Assembly (NCBI RefSeq): GCF_028206995.1
Contig: NZ_JAQLFL010000003.1
Location: 1 to 64,000, forward strand
Direction of reading: 5' to 3'
DNA from: Collinsella aerofaciens
GTDB lineage: Bacteria > Actinomycetota > Coriobacteriia > Coriobacteriales > Coriobacteriaceae
DNA length: 64,000 bases
The notes under the pieces are model-generated. The model was not told where the DNA came from. It was given only the letters and a program-made list of their open reading frames with translations, and ran no database searches. Numbering within the stretch: the first letter of the stretch is position 1; every line of letters starts with the position of its first letter. Both the position numbers and the translations under genes were made by a program. Shown here one piece after another: positions 43,290-52,624 of the stretch.

Positions 43290-44392
43290 GTGAAATATCT
43301 CGAGAACCCGTTTACCCCCAGTTTTGGTGAGGTTCCTGCCCATCTCGCTGGCAGACAACAGATTATTCGGGATTTGGACCGTGCCTTCTTGAGCCAGCGC
43401 AGGCGCCCAGAATTGACCTCGATCTTCTCAGGCGCGCGTGGAACCGGTAAAACCGCTCTCATGTCGTCGCTCGCGACAAGGGCGGAATCCCACGGCTGGA
43501 TAGCCGTAAAGACAACCGCACTCCCGGGAATGCTTGAGGAAATCGAGTTCGGGGCGAAACGCGCCGCAGCCCATCTCATCGACTCGTCCAACCACTTCGA
43601 AGTCACCGGTCTCGGAATTGCACCGCTCGGCAGCATCGAAGTCAGTCGCGTTCACGATGCCTCAACCTGGCGTTATCGCATGAGCGACATCATCGACCAG
43701 CTCAACGAGGCGGGCACCGGTCTGCTCGTCACGGTTGACGAGGTGGACCCGACACTCGACGAGATGATTCAGCTCGCAGCGACGTATCAGCACTTTGTGA
43801 CCGATGGGAAACGCGTCGCCCTGCTCATGGCGGGACTTCCCAACAACGTCTCGACGTTGCTGAACCACAAGACGGTCTCGTTCCTTCGCCGCGCCCAACA
43901 ATATCATCTGGGTCGCATTGCCGACTATGACGTACGCGAGGCCTTGATTCGCACAATCCAGGAAAACGATCGCCTGGCAGATGCTGAGGGAATCGATAGA
44001 GCCGTTCGCTCGATCTCTGGTTTTCCCTTCCTATTGCAACTCGTAGGCTACCGTGCCTGGGATCTCACAAGCGATTCGAAGGAAATCTCGTCGCGCGCGA
44101 CTTTGACCTGGGAATCAAAATCGCGCGCGACGAGATGGACGACCGAATCCTCGCGGCAACCTATCGGGAACTCACTGCAGAGGACAAGCGATTCCTCATC
44201 GCCATGCTCGATGACGAGGAAGAGTCCACCACCGCTGACCTTGTCGAGCGCCTTATGCGTTCGCCGCAGCAGGTCTCCCGCTACCGACGCCGCATGATAG
44301 ATGCCGGCATCATCGGGGAACGAGGACGAGGGCTCGTCGCATTTGAATTGCCATTCTTCCGCGACTATCTCGCGGCTCAATGCGTGAAATAG
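43290..44392 (+). pseudogene. Orc/Cdc6-like AAA ATPase, frameshifted
   Basis: The family is the same as the gene at 46938: N-terminal NPFTPSFGEVPAHLAGR, Walker A SGARGTGKTALM, Walker B LLVTVDEVDP, sensor ALLMAGLPNNV, then FLRRAQQYHLG. After SDSKEISS (near 44090) the frame shifts. The missing part continues in another frame as LVARDFDLGIKIARDEMDDR to a winged helix (SPQQVSRYRRRMIDAGIIGE) and ends at 44392. About one base is lost or two gained near 44070-44100. GTG start after AAAGGAG. An inverted repeat TTAACT...AGTTAA lies at 43242-43265. Both flanks are matching palindromes. A sequencing error is possible. Confidence 0.75.
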
Positions 44393-44398
44393 AAGTCA

Positions 44399-44428
44399 AT
44401 GTGACAAAGGGGTGCCCCTTTGTCACAT
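44399..44428. repeat. REP-like palindrome (pair partner of 43139-43171)
   Basis: ATGTGACAAAGGGG and CCCCTTTGTCACAT form a perfect 14-2-14 inverted repeat. It lies 7 bp after the ATPase stop and 4 bp from the stop of the uvrA-like gene, so it sits between two convergent ends. Confidence 0.75.
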
Positions 44429-44431
44429 CGT

Positions 44432-46945
44432 CTATAGATAGCGACCAGTAACGCTCTTGGGGCAGGCAGCGATATCCGCCGGCGTACCGGCGCAGACGAT
44501 TTGCCCACCGGCGTCGCCACCGCCTGGGCCCATGTCAATCACATAGTCGGCGTTACGGATAAGGTCGAGGTCGTGCTCAATCACAATCACCGTGGCGCCC
44601 TTGGCAACGAGGCCATCAAACACGCTCAGCAACACCTGAACATCGAGCGGATGTAGTCCGATCGTGGGCTCGTCGAACACAAATACGGCATCGTCCTGCA
44701 CACGACCCATCTCGCTCGCGAGCTTAAGGCGTTGTGCCTCGCCGCCCGAGAGTGCCGGCGTGGGCTCACCAAGCGTGAGATAGCCCAAGCCCAGGTCGTG
44801 CAAGGTCTGCAAACGCATCTGAACTTTCTTGAGCCCCACCGTGGCGTCGAGGGCCTCATCCACACTCATGTCCATGAGCTGCGGCAACGTAAGCAGACTC
44901 CCGTCCTTGCCCTCGCGATGGATATGCGAAGCCGCGTCTGCATAACGTGAGCCGCGACATGCCGGGCAGACGATCTCGACATCGGGCAAAAACTGCACGT
45001 CGAGCGATATCGAGCCCGTGCCGTCACACGTAGGGCAGCGCAAGGCGCCGGTGTTGTAGCTAAAGGCGCCCGCCTTGTAGCCGGCTGCCTTGGCCTCGGG
45101 CGTACGGGCAAAGGCGCGGCGCAGCTCATCATGGATGTCGGCATAAGTCGCTACCGTCGAGCGCACGTTGGCGCCGATGGGCGTAGCGTCAATCAGGTTT
45201 GCGCGGGCAATACCCTCGGCATCGACCCAACGCACGTGCCCCGGCAGGCGCTCGCCAGCTGCCTGCGCCTTGAGTGCCGGGATGAGCGTCTCGAGCACCA
45301 ACGTCGTCTTGCCCGAACCCGAAACACCCGTAACCGCAACCAAGCGACCGCGCGGGATATCGACTTCGAGCGGCTTGACGGTATGGATGGCACCGGTTGC
45401 CATGCGGATATGGCCCTGGTCGAACATTTCGTCGTCAGTCACCTGCGGACGCAAGCGCTTGGGCTCGGCGCGCAAAAACGGCGCGATGCGACTGCTCTGC
45501 GATTGCTCGACCTCGTCTACCGTACCAGCGGCGATTACATTGCCGCCGCCTGCTCCGGCAACGGGGCCCATCTCAACCAGATAGTCGGCTTCCGCCAGTA
45601 CGCGCGTATCGTGGTCGACAACAACCACGGTGTTGCCGTCATCCACCAGATCGCGCATCACGCCCACCAGGCCGTCGACATTGGCAGGATGCAGGCCGAT
45701 CGAAGGCTCGTCCAGCACATAAAGCACGCCCGTCGATCGGTTGCGCACCACGCGAGCAAGCTGTACGCGCTGGCGCTCACCCGTGGAGAGCGTGGCACCG
45801 GCGCGATCGAGTGAAAGGTAATCGAGACCCAGGTCGACCAGACGACGGGCCGCGCTCAAAAACGAATCGCAGATATCCGTCGCCATGGGCCGCATCTCGG
45901 GCGGCAAGGATGCGGGCACCCCGCGCACCCACTCAATCGCCCCGCCCAGCGTCATGGCCGCCGCTTGCGCCAGATTGATACCGCGCACCTGGGGCTGGCG
46001 CGCAGCCTCGGAGAGACGCGTGCCGCCGCAATCGCGGCATGCTCCCTCGCGCAAAAAGCGCGCAACGCGTTTTAAACCCTTATCGTCCTTGACCTTGGCG
46101 AGCGCATTCTCGACGGTATAGACGGCGTTGTAATAGGTGAAGTCGAGCGGCGTGGCGCCCTCACCGTTTTTGGGAACGTAGAGAATGTGCTTCTTAACCG
46201 CCGGACCATGAAACACGATGTCGCGCTCTTGAGGCGTGAGCTGGTTAAACGGCACGTCGGTGCGTACGCCCATCTCACCTGCCACCTGCTTCATCAGATC
46301 CCACATGAGCGTACCCCAGGGAAGCACCGCGCCCTCGTTGATAGTCTTTGACTCGTCGGGCACCAGGCTCGCTTCGTCCACCTCGCGCATGACACCGGTG
46401 CCGCCACATGTGGGGCATGCACCGCCGCTATTGAAAGCCAAATCCTCGGCACTCGGCGCGTAGAACTCGCGGCCGCATGTCGGACACGTGAGCGACAGGC
46501 CAGCCGCTACGTTAAGGCTCGGCTCCACACGCGCCCCGCAATGCGGGCACACGTGATGGGCACAGCGGCTAAAGAGTAGGCGCAGGCTGTTGTTGAGCTC
46601 GGTCATGGTGCCAAAGGTAGAGCGCACGCCCGGCACGCTCGGACGCTGGTGTAGCGCGAGCGCTGCCGGCACGTGCAGCACCTCGTCCACCTGGGCGTGT
46701 TCGGCCTGCGTTAGGCGACGTCGAGTATAGGTGCTGAGTGCTTCCAAGTAGCGACGCGAGCCCTCGGCATAAAGAACCCCCAGCGCCAGCGAACTCTTGC
46801 CCGAACCCGACACGCCGGCAATGCCCACGAGCTTTCCCAGCGGAATATCGATATCGATGTCTTTAAGGTTATGAACGCGCGCGCCACGCACCTCGATAGC
46901 CTGCGGGCTCATCTTCTGTTCCGTCACCTTTATCACCCTACTCAT
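44432..46945 (-). CDS. UvrA paralogue (short, UvrA2-like ABC ATPase)
   Basis: 837 residues, about 100 fewer than housekeeping UvrA. Both ABC modules are present: Walker A GVSGSGKSSLALGVLYAEG and GVSGSGKTTLV, signatures LSTGERQRVQLARV and LSGGEAQRLKLASEM, Walker B LYVLDEPSIGLHP and VFVFDEPTIGLHP. Zinc modules CPHCG...CPTCG, CRDCG and CPTCDGTG...CPACRG are visible. UvrA2-type proteins are linked to resistance against DNA-binding drugs. The first ATG overlaps the stop of the upstream AAA ATPase gene by 8 bases (ATGAGTAG), so translation is coupled. Met 12 is an alternative start. Confidence 0.87.
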   Translation of the reverse strand: MSRVIKVTEQKMSPQAIEVRGARVHNLKDIDIDIPLGKLVGIAGVSGSGKSSLALGVLYAEGSRRYLEALSTYTRRRLTQAEHAQVDEVLHVPAALALHQRPSVPGVRSTFGTMTELNNSLRLLFSRCAHHVCPHCGARVEPSLNVAAGLSLTCPTCGREFYAPSAEDLAFNSGGACPTCGGTGVMREVDEASLVPDESKTINEGAVLPWGTLMWDLMKQVAGEMGVRTDVPFNQLTPQERDIVFHGPAVKKHILYVPKNGEGATPLDFTYYNAVYTVENALAKVKDDKGLKRVARFLREGACRDCGGTRLSEAARQPQVRGINLAQAAAMTLGGAIEWVRGVPASLPPEMRPMATDICDSFLSAARRLVDLGLDYLSLDRAGATLSTGERQRVQLARVVRNRSTGVLYVLDEPSIGLHPANVDGLVGVMRDLVDDGNTVVVVDHDTRVLAEADYLVEMGPVAGAGGGNVIAAGTVDEVEQSQSSRIAPFLRAEPKRLRPQVTDDEMFDQGHIRMATGAIHTVKPLEVDIPRGRLVAVTGVSGSGKTTLVLETLIPALKAQAAGERLPGHVRWVDAEGIARANLIDATPIGANVRSTVATYADIHDELRRAFARTPEAKAAGYKAGAFSYNTGALRCPTCDGTGSISLDVQFLPDVEIVCPACRGSRYADAASHIHREGKDGSLLTLPQLMDMSVDEALDATVGLKKVQMRLQTLHDLGLGYLTLGEPTPALSGGEAQRLKLASEMGRVQDDAVFVFDEPTIGLHPLDVQVLLSVFDGLVAKGATVIVIEHDLDLIRNADYVIDMGPGGGDAGGQIVCAGTPADIAACPKSVTGRYL

Positions 46946-48056
46946 GCCATAAAACTCGATCGCGAACGTACGCGCCCAGCATGGGCACGGTAAACCGGAC
47001 GAGGCCGTATCCGGCAGCCTCGATGACGCGCTCGCGAATCAGGCTTGCGCGATATTTACTCGCCCAGCTCTGGGTACGATCACAACGCTCAATGATATCC
47101 GCCGTGCGCGTCGGTTTGTTCTCGTCAACCGCCATAGCCTCGATAAAAAGGCGCTGTGGACTGCGCAGCCCGTAATACAGGGGCGCGTCAACCGCTTCGT
47201 AGAACTCGGAGACGGCATCCGCATGGCCATCCTCGACATCGCGCCTTTCGATGACCTGCGAGCCACGCCGGACAGCAGACCGCCACATGTAATATCCCAC
47301 CAGCTGAACCATGTAGGGATGCCCCATGCTCTTGCGCGCCGCAAGGTCCGCCGTCTCCGCGTCAACGTAAAGACCAGCGTCTTTGACCGTCTGGATATAC
47401 GAATCGCGCACCTTGGGCAAAGATATTGCCCCCAATGTACGCTGTTGGGCCCGCCGCAAAAACGTCACGCTCGGCTCTTCGAGCAAGTCGTCAACCATAC
47501 TGGGTAAACCGGCGAACACCAGCGCAAGACCGCGCTGGTCGCTATCGGACAAGCCCGTGTCATCCTGGTCTCCGAGCACCTGCTGATAGAGAACGGCGAG
47601 AGCCGCCAGTTCCTCGATAGACGCAGACTGCGCCTCGTCAATCGCAAACAGTATGCCCTTGCCTGGACCGAGCTTCTTGAGGCGCTCGTTGACCAGCCCT
47701 CGTAACGTTTCACCCTTTGCTCGCGCCGCCTCGACCGACATCCGGCCAAACGACGGACCGAACTCCATTGACGTCACAACGGGTTTATTCGAGCGAAGCG
47801 CATCGGCCAGGCGGTCGCATAAGCCAAGCGAAGCGGAATCGGAGATAACCGCCCATCCACGCTCGCTGGCTAGACGTTGCAGCTCCCGCAGGAGAACCGT
47901 TTTGCCGCAGCCGCGGTTTCCCGTAATGAGCATGAGCCTACCCGGCGCTCCGGCGCCGTTGTCGAGCCCTTCCTCAAAATCTTCGATGACCGGCTCTCGA
48001 CCGATGAGCATCGGAGGCCGCTTGCCTGCCGTTGGCTTAAAGGGATTTGGATTCAT
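46938..48056 (-). CDS. Orc/Cdc6-like AAA ATPase coupled to the uvrA-like gene
   Basis: 372 residues. NPFKPTAGKRPPMLIGREPVI, Walker A TGNRGCGKTVLL, Walker B ILFAIDEAQSA, sensor 1 ALVFAGLPSMVDDLL and FLRRAQQRTLGAIS, then a C-terminal winged-helix region. This stand-alone ATPase family is frequent in Bifidobacterium and Coriobacteriia and its role is not known. GAGGAGG precedes the start and three 10-bp iterons lie upstream. Its stop overlaps the uvrA-like start, which suggests a joint function, possibly on DNA. Confidence 0.8.
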   Translation of the reverse strand: MNPNPFKPTAGKRPPMLIGREPVIEDFEEGLDNGAGAPGRLMLITGNRGCGKTVLLRELQRLASERGWAVISDSASLGLCDRLADALRSNKPVVTSMEFGPSFGRMSVEAARAKGETLRGLVNERLKKLGPGKGILFAIDEAQSASIEELAALAVLYQQVLGDQDDTGLSDSDQRGLALVFAGLPSMVDDLLEEPSVTFLRRAQQRTLGAISLPKVRDSYIQTVKDAGLYVDAETADLAARKSMGHPYMVQLVGYYMWRSAVRRGSQVIERRDVEDGHADAVSEFYEAVDAPLYYGLRSPQRLFIEAMAVDENKPTRTADIIERCDRTQSWASKYRASLIRERVIEAAGYGLVRFTVPMLGAYVRDRVLWHE

Positions 48057-48091
48057 GTCGGCCTCCTCTGATCGGTAAACCCTGGTAACAG

Positions 48092-48120
48092 TTATACCAA
48101 CTTATACCGAATTATACCAA
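48092..48120. repeat. Three 10-bp iterons upstream of the ATPase gene
   Basis: TTATACCAA, TTATACCGA and TTATACCAA start at 48092, 48102 and 48112, an exact 10-base period, so all lie on one face of the helix. On the minus strand each contains GGTATAA, and GGTATAAT could also hold a -10 box. A binding array for a regulator, perhaps the ATPase itself. Confidence 0.6.
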
Positions 48121-48149
48121 TTTAATGCGGCAAAGAGTCTGACCCTCTA

Positions 48150-50153
48150 TCACCTATGGCCGAAAAACTCGGCATCCGCCGCTCGCCAGGGGCGGAAGGT
48201 GGCGGGATCGACCTTGACGTGCGCCGTGGCGGGTACGTCGTACCATTTGACCGTGTAGCCGGCGCCGTGAGAGCAAAAGACCGAGTCAGGCGTGTTGGGC
48301 AGATCGGCCTCGGGCTCATAGGCGGCCGTCTCGATTACGCGCTCGGCATCATGACAAGCCGCATAGCCGGCAAACTCTAGGTACAGATGACCGCGACCGC
48401 TCGTGTAGGCAGCCACCTCCAGCGCGTAATCCTGCACCTCAGATGCCGGCACGCGACCCACAAGCTTCGCCCGGTCTCCCGCCATCGTCGGCGGCTCGTA
48501 CTCGGCACCCATACGCGTGGCATCCGAGAGCGCCCGACCCACGCACTCCCCCGGCACCTCGAGCTCAAAGCGATACCACGGCTCCAACAGCACCGCCGCG
48601 CCGGCCTCGCGCGCCCGCATCAAACCCTGGCGAATCGCGCGGTACGTGGCCTGGCGAAAATCGCCGCCCTCGGTGTGCTTGGCATGCGCACGGCCGCCCG
48701 TGAGTGTAATGCGCACATCGGTGATGGGCGAGCCGGTCAGCACGCCCAGGTGATCGCGCTCCATGGCGTTGGTGAGTGCCAAACGCTGCCAGTTAAGATC
48801 GAGCTCGTCGGTCGAGGCCACGGTACCAAACTGCACGCCCGAGCCCGCCGGCAACGGCTCCAGACGTAGATGCACCTCAGCATAGTGACGCAGTGGCTCA
48901 AAGTGGCCCACGCCCTCGACCGGCTGCGAAATAGTCTCCTTATAGAGGATGCCGCCGGGCTCAAACTCGACCGCAAGGCCAAAACGATCGGCCAGCACTC
49001 GCTGCACGACCTCGAGCTGCACGGCGCCCATCAACTGCAAATGAATCTGCTCAAGATGAGTGTTCCAGCTTACGCCGAGCATGGGATCTTCGTCCGCCAA
49101 CTCAGTCAGTGCTTTGAACACCGCGTGGACATCGTGTTCGCCCGGAAGCACCGTATAGGTGAGGACCGGCGCAATGACGGGCGCATCGCACGCGGGTTCC
49201 GCGCCCAGGGCGTCCCCTGGGCGAACGTGCGCAAGGCCCGTCACGGCACAAATGCCGCCAGCAGCAACTTCTTGGGCAAGCTCATACTTCTCGCCGTTAT
49301 AGATGCGTACCTGATCGACCTTCTGCTCCCATGCCTCGGCACCGGAACGTCCGTTAATCGCCTGTTTGGCATGCAGCGTGCCGCCGGTCACTTTAACCCA
49401 AGCCAAGCGCTCGCCGCGGTCCCCGCGGCTGACGCGATAGACGCGGGCGGCAAACTCCGGGAGCCACGCCTGTTCGCGCATCAGCGCGCATATACCATCC
49501 AACAGCTCGTCCACACCTTGGTCCTTGAGCGCCGAGCCGGCAAAGCAGGGAAAGAGCTTGCGCTCAGCAACCATGCGCGACAGCGTCGCGGAGGAAAGCT
49601 CACCCGCCTCAAGAAACTCCTCGAGCGCCGCCTCGTCTAACGCAGCAGCATCCTCCTGAACGGTGCCGCCCGCCAGCAGTTCGTTGGCATCCAGGCAGCC
49701 CTCGGAAAGACGCTGCCCAAGCTGTGCCAGCAAAACATCGCGGCCGGGATTCTCCAAATCGATCTTGTTGATAAAGATGAACGTCGGGATGTCATAGCGC
49801 GCAAGCAGGCGCCACAGGGTTTCGGTGTGCCCCTGTACGCCATCGTTGGCGCCTACCACCAGAATCGCGTAGTCCAGGGCACGCAGCGTGCGCTCCGCCT
49901 CGGCAGAAAAATCGACATGCCCCGGTGCATCCACGAGCATGACGCGGGCATCGCCGTGGTCGAACACGGCCTGCGACGAGAAAATCGTGATGCCACGCTC
50001 ACGCTCGATCGCGTTAGTGTCCAGATGCGAATCGCCATCGTCCACGCGGCCGCGCTTGCGAATGCGGCCCGCGTTAAACAGCATGGCCTCGGCCAGCGTG
50101 GTCTTGCCGGCATCGACATGCGCCAAGATTCCAACGACCGCTTGCTTCGACAT
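48150..50153 (-). CDS. EF-G-like translational GTPase, Tet(M)-type ribosomal protection family
   Basis: 667 residues. G1 AHVDAGKTT, G2 RERGITIFSS, G3 VDAPGHVDF, G4 FINKID. Domain order follows EF-G/Tet(M), with domain IV (GGRAHAKHTEGGDF) and a C-terminal tail. Tet(M) is 639 residues, and this one has longer insertions and diverged sequence, so a chromosomal paralogue with unknown target is as likely as true tetracycline resistance. ATG 50153 follows AAGAGGAG; the frame is open to 50222. The 245 bp between this gene and mscL hold only possible promoters. Confidence 0.8.
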   Translation of the reverse strand: MSKQAVVGILAHVDAGKTTLAEAMLFNAGRIRKRGRVDDGDSHLDTNAIERERGITIFSSQAVFDHGDARVMLVDAPGHVDFSAEAERTLRALDYAILVVGANDGVQGHTETLWRLLARYDIPTFIFINKIDLENPGRDVLLAQLGQRLSEGCLDANELLAGGTVQEDAAALDEAALEEFLEAGELSSATLSRMVAERKLFPCFAGSALKDQGVDELLDGICALMREQAWLPEFAARVYRVSRGDRGERLAWVKVTGGTLHAKQAINGRSGAEAWEQKVDQVRIYNGEKYELAQEVAAGGICAVTGLAHVRPGDALGAEPACDAPVIAPVLTYTVLPGEHDVHAVFKALTELADEDPMLGVSWNTHLEQIHLQLMGAVQLEVVQRVLADRFGLAVEFEPGGILYKETISQPVEGVGHFEPLRHYAEVHLRLEPLPAGSGVQFGTVASTDELDLNWQRLALTNAMERDHLGVLTGSPITDVRITLTGGRAHAKHTEGGDFRQATYRAIRQGLMRAREAGAAVLLEPWYRFELEVPGECVGRALSDATRMGAEYEPPTMAGDRAKLVGRVPASEVQDYALEVAAYTSGRGHLYLEFAGYAACHDAERVIETAAYEPEADLPNTPDSVFCSHGAGYTVKWYDVPATAHVKVDPATFRPWRAADAEFFGHR

Positions 50154-50398
50154 GGCTCTCCTCTTATTGCAAGCCCATCGCACGCGGCAACAGGCACCCT
50201 CGTTCCACACTGGATGATACAATTTACGGGCCGGCGGGCGAAGCGGGCCCTATCCCCCGACCGAGCTCATCGCCCCGCGTTGCCGCGCGGCGATTTTCGT
50301 AGGTTCGCGCCTTGCGAAAGCCGGCACCTCCCCTTTTTGTCTGCCCTGGTTCATCTGGGACAGTAACAACGCGAACCTCACAACAGCGAGGAGCCACC

Positions 50399-50824
50399 AT
50401 GAAGGCATTGCTCAACGAGTTCAAGGAATTCATTAATCGCGGCAACGTGATAGACATGACCGTCGGCGTGATTATCGGCGGCGCATTCACCGCCATCGTG
50501 ACCTCGCTTACCGACAACATCATCAACCCGCTTATCTCCGTGATTGCCGGCGGCAGCGCCACCGAGATCTCGGGGCTGGTGGTGCCAGGAACCAATATCG
50601 ACTTTGGAGCGTTCATTGGCGCGTGCATCAACTTTTTAATTGTCGCCGCCATCGTCTTTGCCATCGTCAAGGCGTTTAACAAGGCGCAGGAGATTGGCGA
50701 TAAGCTGGCCGGCACCACCACCGAGGAAGCCGCACCGGCGCCCGTCTGCCCGTATTGTCTGGAAGAGGTGCACGAAGGCGCGACCAAGTGTTGTCACTGC
50801 GGAAGTGAGCTGCCCAGGGAATAG
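50399..50824 (+). CDS. mscL: Large-conductance mechanosensitive channel MscL with zinc-ribbon tail
   Basis: 141 residues. NEFKEFINRGNVIDMTVGVIIG and FGAFIGACINFLIVAAIVFA are the two membrane helices of MscL, which opens under membrane tension to release solutes. After residue 105 a two-CxxC zinc ribbon (CPYCLEEVHEGATKCCHCGSEL) replaces or extends the usual C-terminal helix; this occurs in several actinobacterial MscL. GAGGAGCC precedes the ATG. Confidence 0.92.
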   Translation: MKALLNEFKEFINRGNVIDMTVGVIIGGAFTAIVTSLTDNIINPLISVIAGGSATEISGLVVPGTNIDFGAFIGACINFLIVAAIVFAIVKAFNKAQEIGDKLAGTTTEEAAPAPVCPYCLEEVHEGATKCCHCGSELPRE

Positions 50825-50887
50825 TCGCGTAGACACAGCACTATCAACCACACGGCAAGCACCCCAGGCGCCGCAATCAACTGAATT

Positions 50888-50909
50888 TGGCCCCGTTTGG
50901 GGCCATTTG
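50888..50909. terminator. Terminator after mscL
   Basis: TGGCCCC-GTTT-GGGGCCA followed by TTTG; AAATTCAG follows on the minus strand. Confidence 0.65.
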
Positions 50910-50944
50910 TCGTTCGAGTGAATTGTTGCCATGAGGCCCGGCTT

Positions 50945-51433
50945 TTACGCCTCGCGCAGCCAATCGAACGCGACACGCGCCGTGCCGTCGGACACATAGA
51001 CGATACCAGCGCGCTCAAAGCCGGCCTTTATGATGGCACCCTGCATGGGCAGGTTGTCCTGATGCGTGTCGATACGCAGGTGATCGGCACGCTCCTTGGC
51101 AAAGGCAAATATCGCGGCCGCTATACCGTGCGCGGTACCGTCGGATGCCACACGGTGCAGCACGGCGTACGGAGTGTCGCTATGCCATTGACCGTCCTCA
51201 ATTACGTCATAGCACTCGTCCGGGCCGGGCAAAAAGGCAAACGTCGCCACCACTCGGCCGTCGACTTCGCACACATAGCTGCCACCGGCGGCGATATCGG
51301 CAGCCAGCTGCTCGGCAGAAGGCGTGCCCTCGGGCCACTGTGTGGCGTTGCCATGCGCGCGCATAAAGGCGCGGGCCGCGTCATAGATAGCCATAACAGT
51401 GGGGATGTCGGTATCGAGGGTTTTTCTGATCAT
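50945..51433 (-). CDS. GNAT-family N-acetyltransferase
   Basis: 162 residues. The acetyl-CoA-binding region is VLHRVASDGTAHGIAAAIFAFA, followed by LRIDTHQDNLPMQGAIIKAGFERAGIVYV, the standard GNAT motif A/B order. Substrate unknown. ATG 51433 is preferred over GTG 51436; GAGG lies upstream. Confidence 0.85.
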   Translation of the reverse strand: MIRKTLDTDIPTVMAIYDAARAFMRAHGNATQWPEGTPSAEQLAADIAAGGSYVCEVDGRVVATFAFLPGPDECYDVIEDGQWHSDTPYAVLHRVASDGTAHGIAAAIFAFAKERADHLRIDTHQDNLPMQGAIIKAGFERAGIVYVSDGTARVAFDWLREA

Positions 51434-51510
51434 CACGCGGCGACCTCACGTTTATTGGTATCACTTTGATTGGGCAATGATACCAGCGTTTGGAGAGGGG
51501 CGCGAAACAG

Positions 51511-51807
51511 ATGGGAAGCAAAAAGCGAGCCGCCTGGTCAAAGGCCAAAAGCGAGTTTTTGGGCGCTGCCACCGGCGGCGATATGAGCGACCTGTTTGCG
51601 CGCGAAGACGAGCGCCGCGACGCCCTGAACGCCGAGCGCAATGAAGCCTGGCGCTACAAGTCGTGCGAACGCAAAAACCGTTACGACACGCGCGCCGAGG
51701 CCGAGGCCGTTATGGCCGACTGCGAAAACCGCGGGCGGCGTGGTTTGGCCTGCTACAAATGCGAATACTGCGGCGGCTGGCACCTGACGTCGCACCCTTG
51801 GAAATAG
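51511..51807 (+). CDS. Small protein with C-terminal zinc-binding motif
   Basis: 98 residues of unknown function. The N-terminal half is charged (MGSKKRAAWSKAKSEF). The C-terminal half has C-x16-17-D-C then CYKCEYCGGWHLTSHP, a C-x2-C-x2-C...H-x3-H zinc ribbon of a type common in small actinobacterial and phage proteins. GGAGAGGGG precedes the start at moderate distance; a codon at 51490 is a less likely start. Confidence 0.65.
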   Translation: MGSKKRAAWSKAKSEFLGAATGGDMSDLFAREDERRDALNAERNEAWRYKSCERKNRYDTRAEAEAVMADCENRGRRGLACYKCEYCGGWHLTSHPWK

Positions 51808-51855
51808 ACCCCACATCGGCACGGCACTGACGGAGCGCCAACCATCGCACGCAAG

Positions 51856-52560
51856 CTACGGGCGCGGCGGCACCAAAACATCGTAGCGAACGGCCTTGCC
51901 CGCAAGTTGATAGCTCGGCTTAACGCCGGCAAGCAGTGGCCCCTTCACCGGTCGCTTGATAACCACCTTGCGCGGATGCACCGCAAGCGCAGCTTCGACC
52001 AGCGTCTCCTCATCGGCGCACGGCTGTTCCAGATGATGCAAGAGTTGGAACTTCTTTTTAACCGCCGCGCTCTTGGTGCGCCCGGGAAACATGGGGTCCA
52101 GATACACCACGTCGGGAGCGGTGAGCTCGCTCTGCCCGATCAGCTCAGCTGTATGGCGAAGGCCGGCAATGCTGTCCTCGCCCGCATGTAAGCGCATGCG
52201 CGCCACGGCTGTCGCAAGCGCCGGATCATCTGCCGCGCGATCCAAGGCATCCTTGAGGAGCGCCGCGATCACGCAATCCTGTTCATACAGATCGACGGTA
52301 AAGCCCGCGGCCGCCAACAGCAGCGAATCCTCGCCAAAGCCTGCCGTAGCGTCAATCGCCCATGGTCGCTCGATGCCCTTTGTGCGCGCAGCCTTCACCA
52401 ACAGCTCTTGTTGCAGACGGCCCTGCTTGAGTCGCGGCAGCATGCGGCCAAAATCGGCACGCAGCTCCATCGTGCCGTCGGTGAGCGTGAGGCCCTCGGG
52501 CTTCCCGGTCAGCTCAAGCCCCGCGGCCCGAGCAACAGAAAAGGGATCGACGACGTCCAT
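51856..52560 (-). CDS. rsmJ: 16S rRNA (guanine(1516)-N(2))-methyltransferase RsmJ-like
   Basis: 234 residues. WAIDATAGFGEDSLLLAAAGF binds S-adenosylmethionine, VVYLDPMFPGRTKSAAVKKK is the RsmJ signature and VVIKRPVKGPLL follows. Cytosolic modification of small ribosomal RNA. The N-terminal region resembles the RsmJ lead-in. AAGGAGTACCC precedes the ATG. Confidence 0.88.
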   Translation of the reverse strand: MDVVDPFSVARAAGLELTGKPEGLTLTDGTMELRADFGRMLPRLKQGRLQQELLVKAARTKGIERPWAIDATAGFGEDSLLLAAAGFTVDLYEQDCVIAALLKDALDRAADDPALATAVARMRLHAGEDSIAGLRHTAELIGQSELTAPDVVYLDPMFPGRTKSAAVKKKFQLLHHLEQPCADEETLVEAALAVHPRKVVIKRPVKGPLLAGVKPSYQLAGKAVRYDVLVPPRP

Positions 52561-52624
52561 GGGTACTCCTTAGCAAGCAAAACGAATACGCGGGGCGCCG
52601 TTTATGCCAGCACCCAACCGTCCG

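Noticed and set aside
48121..48149. Further member of the GTCCC palindrome family (AGAGTCTGACCCTCTA)
   Set aside because: Only a short imperfect inverted repeat and no GTCCC core; too weak.
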